A stretch of DNA of 7,067 bases, taken from contig BQJX01000138.1 in the NCBI GenBank assembly GCA_021604925.1, forward strand, positions 1-7,067, written 5' to 3'. This stretch comes from Gemmatimonadota bacterium. Its GTDB lineage: Bacteria > ARS69. Under the pieces are notes generated by a model. The model was not told where the DNA came from, did not search any database, and saw only the letters and a program-made list of their open reading frames with translations. Within the stretch, counting starts at the first letter, position 1; each line of letters opens with the position of its first letter. Below are positions 6,143-7,067 of the stretch, piece after piece. A program made the position numbers and the translations under genes.

Positions 6143-7067
6143 TCAGGGGGCCTGGGTCGAATCCGGCGGCGGCGCCAGGTCCGGGAATCGCGCCAGCAGC
6201 TCGCCCCGCCGCGGCTCGGCGAGCCCGCGTCGGAGGGCCTCGGCGTAGGCCTGGCGCGCCTGCTCGTCGAAGCCGCGGCCGCTCAGGATGTCCCCCCACT
6301 CCGCCACGATGTCGGCGTGCGCCTGGGGGGACACGGCCGCCTCGCCCAGCAGCATCTCGTAGGTGTCGCGATCGCCCTCTCCCTGGGCCATCCGGGCCAG
6401 ATTCCGGTTCACGTAGTAGCCGTCCGGGCGCAGGGCCCGGGCCCGGCTCCATTCCCGCTTGGCTCCGGCGGGATCGCCCAGCATGTACAGCGCCGTTCCC
6501 AGGTTGGCGATGACGTCCACCTCGCCCGGGTTGATCGCCAGCGCAATGCGAAGCAGCGGCTCGGCTTCCTGCGGGCGGCTCTGCAGCAGCAGGCCATCGG
6601 CCAGGTTGTTGTACGCGTCGAAGTACTGGGGGTTCTCGGCCAGCGCAAGCCGGTTCCAGCGGATCGACTCGTCGATGTCGCCGCGATTCCGCGCCTCGAT
6701 CCCGGCCACCAGGAACCGGCGCTCCGGGTAGTCCTGGTTCCAGCGGTCCACCTCGGCGTCGGCCAGGTCCTGGCGCCCGTTTTCCTCGTAGTAGTTCACC
6801 AGCAGCAGGCGGGAGTTGCGGCTCTTCTTCTGATCGAGGTGCAGGTACGCCGCGAACGGATGAACGGCCAGATGCGGATCGCCCAGGACCAGCAGCCGGG
6901 GCACCAGAACCAGCAGACCGAGCCCCGCCGCCAACGGTCCGAACGGGCGAAGCGCCGGGCGCTCCGAGACCGCGTGCGCCCAGAACCAGGCCAGACCCAC
7001 GGCCCAGGGAATGCCCGCAAACGCAAAGACGTCCCAGTCGCGCGGCATGCCCAGCTTGGGGTCGAGC
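6143..7067 (-). CDS. Membrane-anchored TPR protein, C-terminal part
   Basis: 307 residues are visible, and the frame is open to the window edge. The in-frame ATG at 7048 is probably internal, because the coding sequence LDPKLG continues upstream without a stop and no ribosome site precedes the ATG. The first visible segment, LGMPRDWDVFAFAGIP, leads into a hydrophobic helix (about 13-31), and a second follows at about 42-61. After these come tetratricopeptide repeats: about 118-149, 150-183 (AYNNLADGLLLQSRPQEAEPLLRIALAINP is the clearest), 184-217, and a last one near 253-287. The tail is Pro-rich (APPPDSTQAP). This looks like the end of a larger polytopic membrane protein whose TPR domain binds partners; similar architectures occur in membrane glycosyltransferase-like and other bacterial TPR proteins. 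The enzymatic part, if any, is outside the window. No clear terminator follows its stop. Confidence 0.8.
   Translation of the reverse strand, partial: LDPKLGMPRDWDVFAFAGIPWAVGLAWFWAHAVSERPALRPFGPLAAGLGLLVLVPRLLVLGDPHLAVHPFAAYLHLDQKKSRNSRLLLVNYYEENGRQDLADAEVDRWNQDYPERRFLVAGIEARNRGDIDESIRWNRLALAENPQYFDAYNNLADGLLLQSRPQEAEPLLRIALAINPGEVDVIANLGTALYMLGDPAGAKREWSRARALRPDGYYVNRNLARMAQGEGDRDTYEMLLGEAAVSPQAHADIVAEWGDILSGRGFDEQARQAYAEALRRGLAEPRRGELLARFPDLAPPPDSTQAP

Overview
The window is a GC-rich bacterial chromosomal segment. Every convincing gene lies on the minus strand, so transcription runs from high to low coordinates. Separate alpha and beta chains of glycyl-tRNA synthetase (alpha2beta2 type), GC-rich third codon positions, GTG starts, exported lipoproteins and a membrane-bound TPR protein point to a Gram-negative or diderm bacterium. 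A deep, mostly metagenomic lineage such as the Eisenbacteria/Gemmatimonadota/FCB neighbourhood is a guess from style of content, not something the sequence proves.

Layout in transcription order. (1) 7067-6143: the C-terminal part of a membrane protein, with two hydrophobic segments followed by tetratricopeptide repeats; its N-terminus is outside the window. (2) 5993-5652: a single-domain STAS protein (anti-sigma factor antagonist type) behind its own candidate promoter. A strong GC hairpin sits at its stop codon. (3) 5528-2273: glyQ, a small NATD1/YjdJ-like GNAT acetyltransferase, and glyS, joined by 4-base stop/start overlaps (ATGA, then GTGA). (4) 2276-915: a lipoprotein of the alkaline phosphatase superfamily (type I phosphodiesterase/nucleotide pyrophosphatase type), coupled to the end of glyS by another GTGA overlap. 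(5) 882-1: a second lipoprotein, 32 bases further on, with an Ala/Gly linker, a beta-rich region and a PHP/DUF3604-like hydrolase domain that runs off the window.

Genes 5528 to 1 look like one transcription unit. It mixes an essential cytosolic translation enzyme, a tiny acetyltransferase placed between its two subunits, and two predicted envelope hydrolases. The acetyltransferase inside glyQS and the coupled surface hydrolases are the most notable features. The PHP-like domain also lacks two of the usual metal-binding histidines. I see no mobile element, CRISPR array, tRNA/rRNA gene or T-box leader. The long plus-strand open frames are antisense shadows of these genes.
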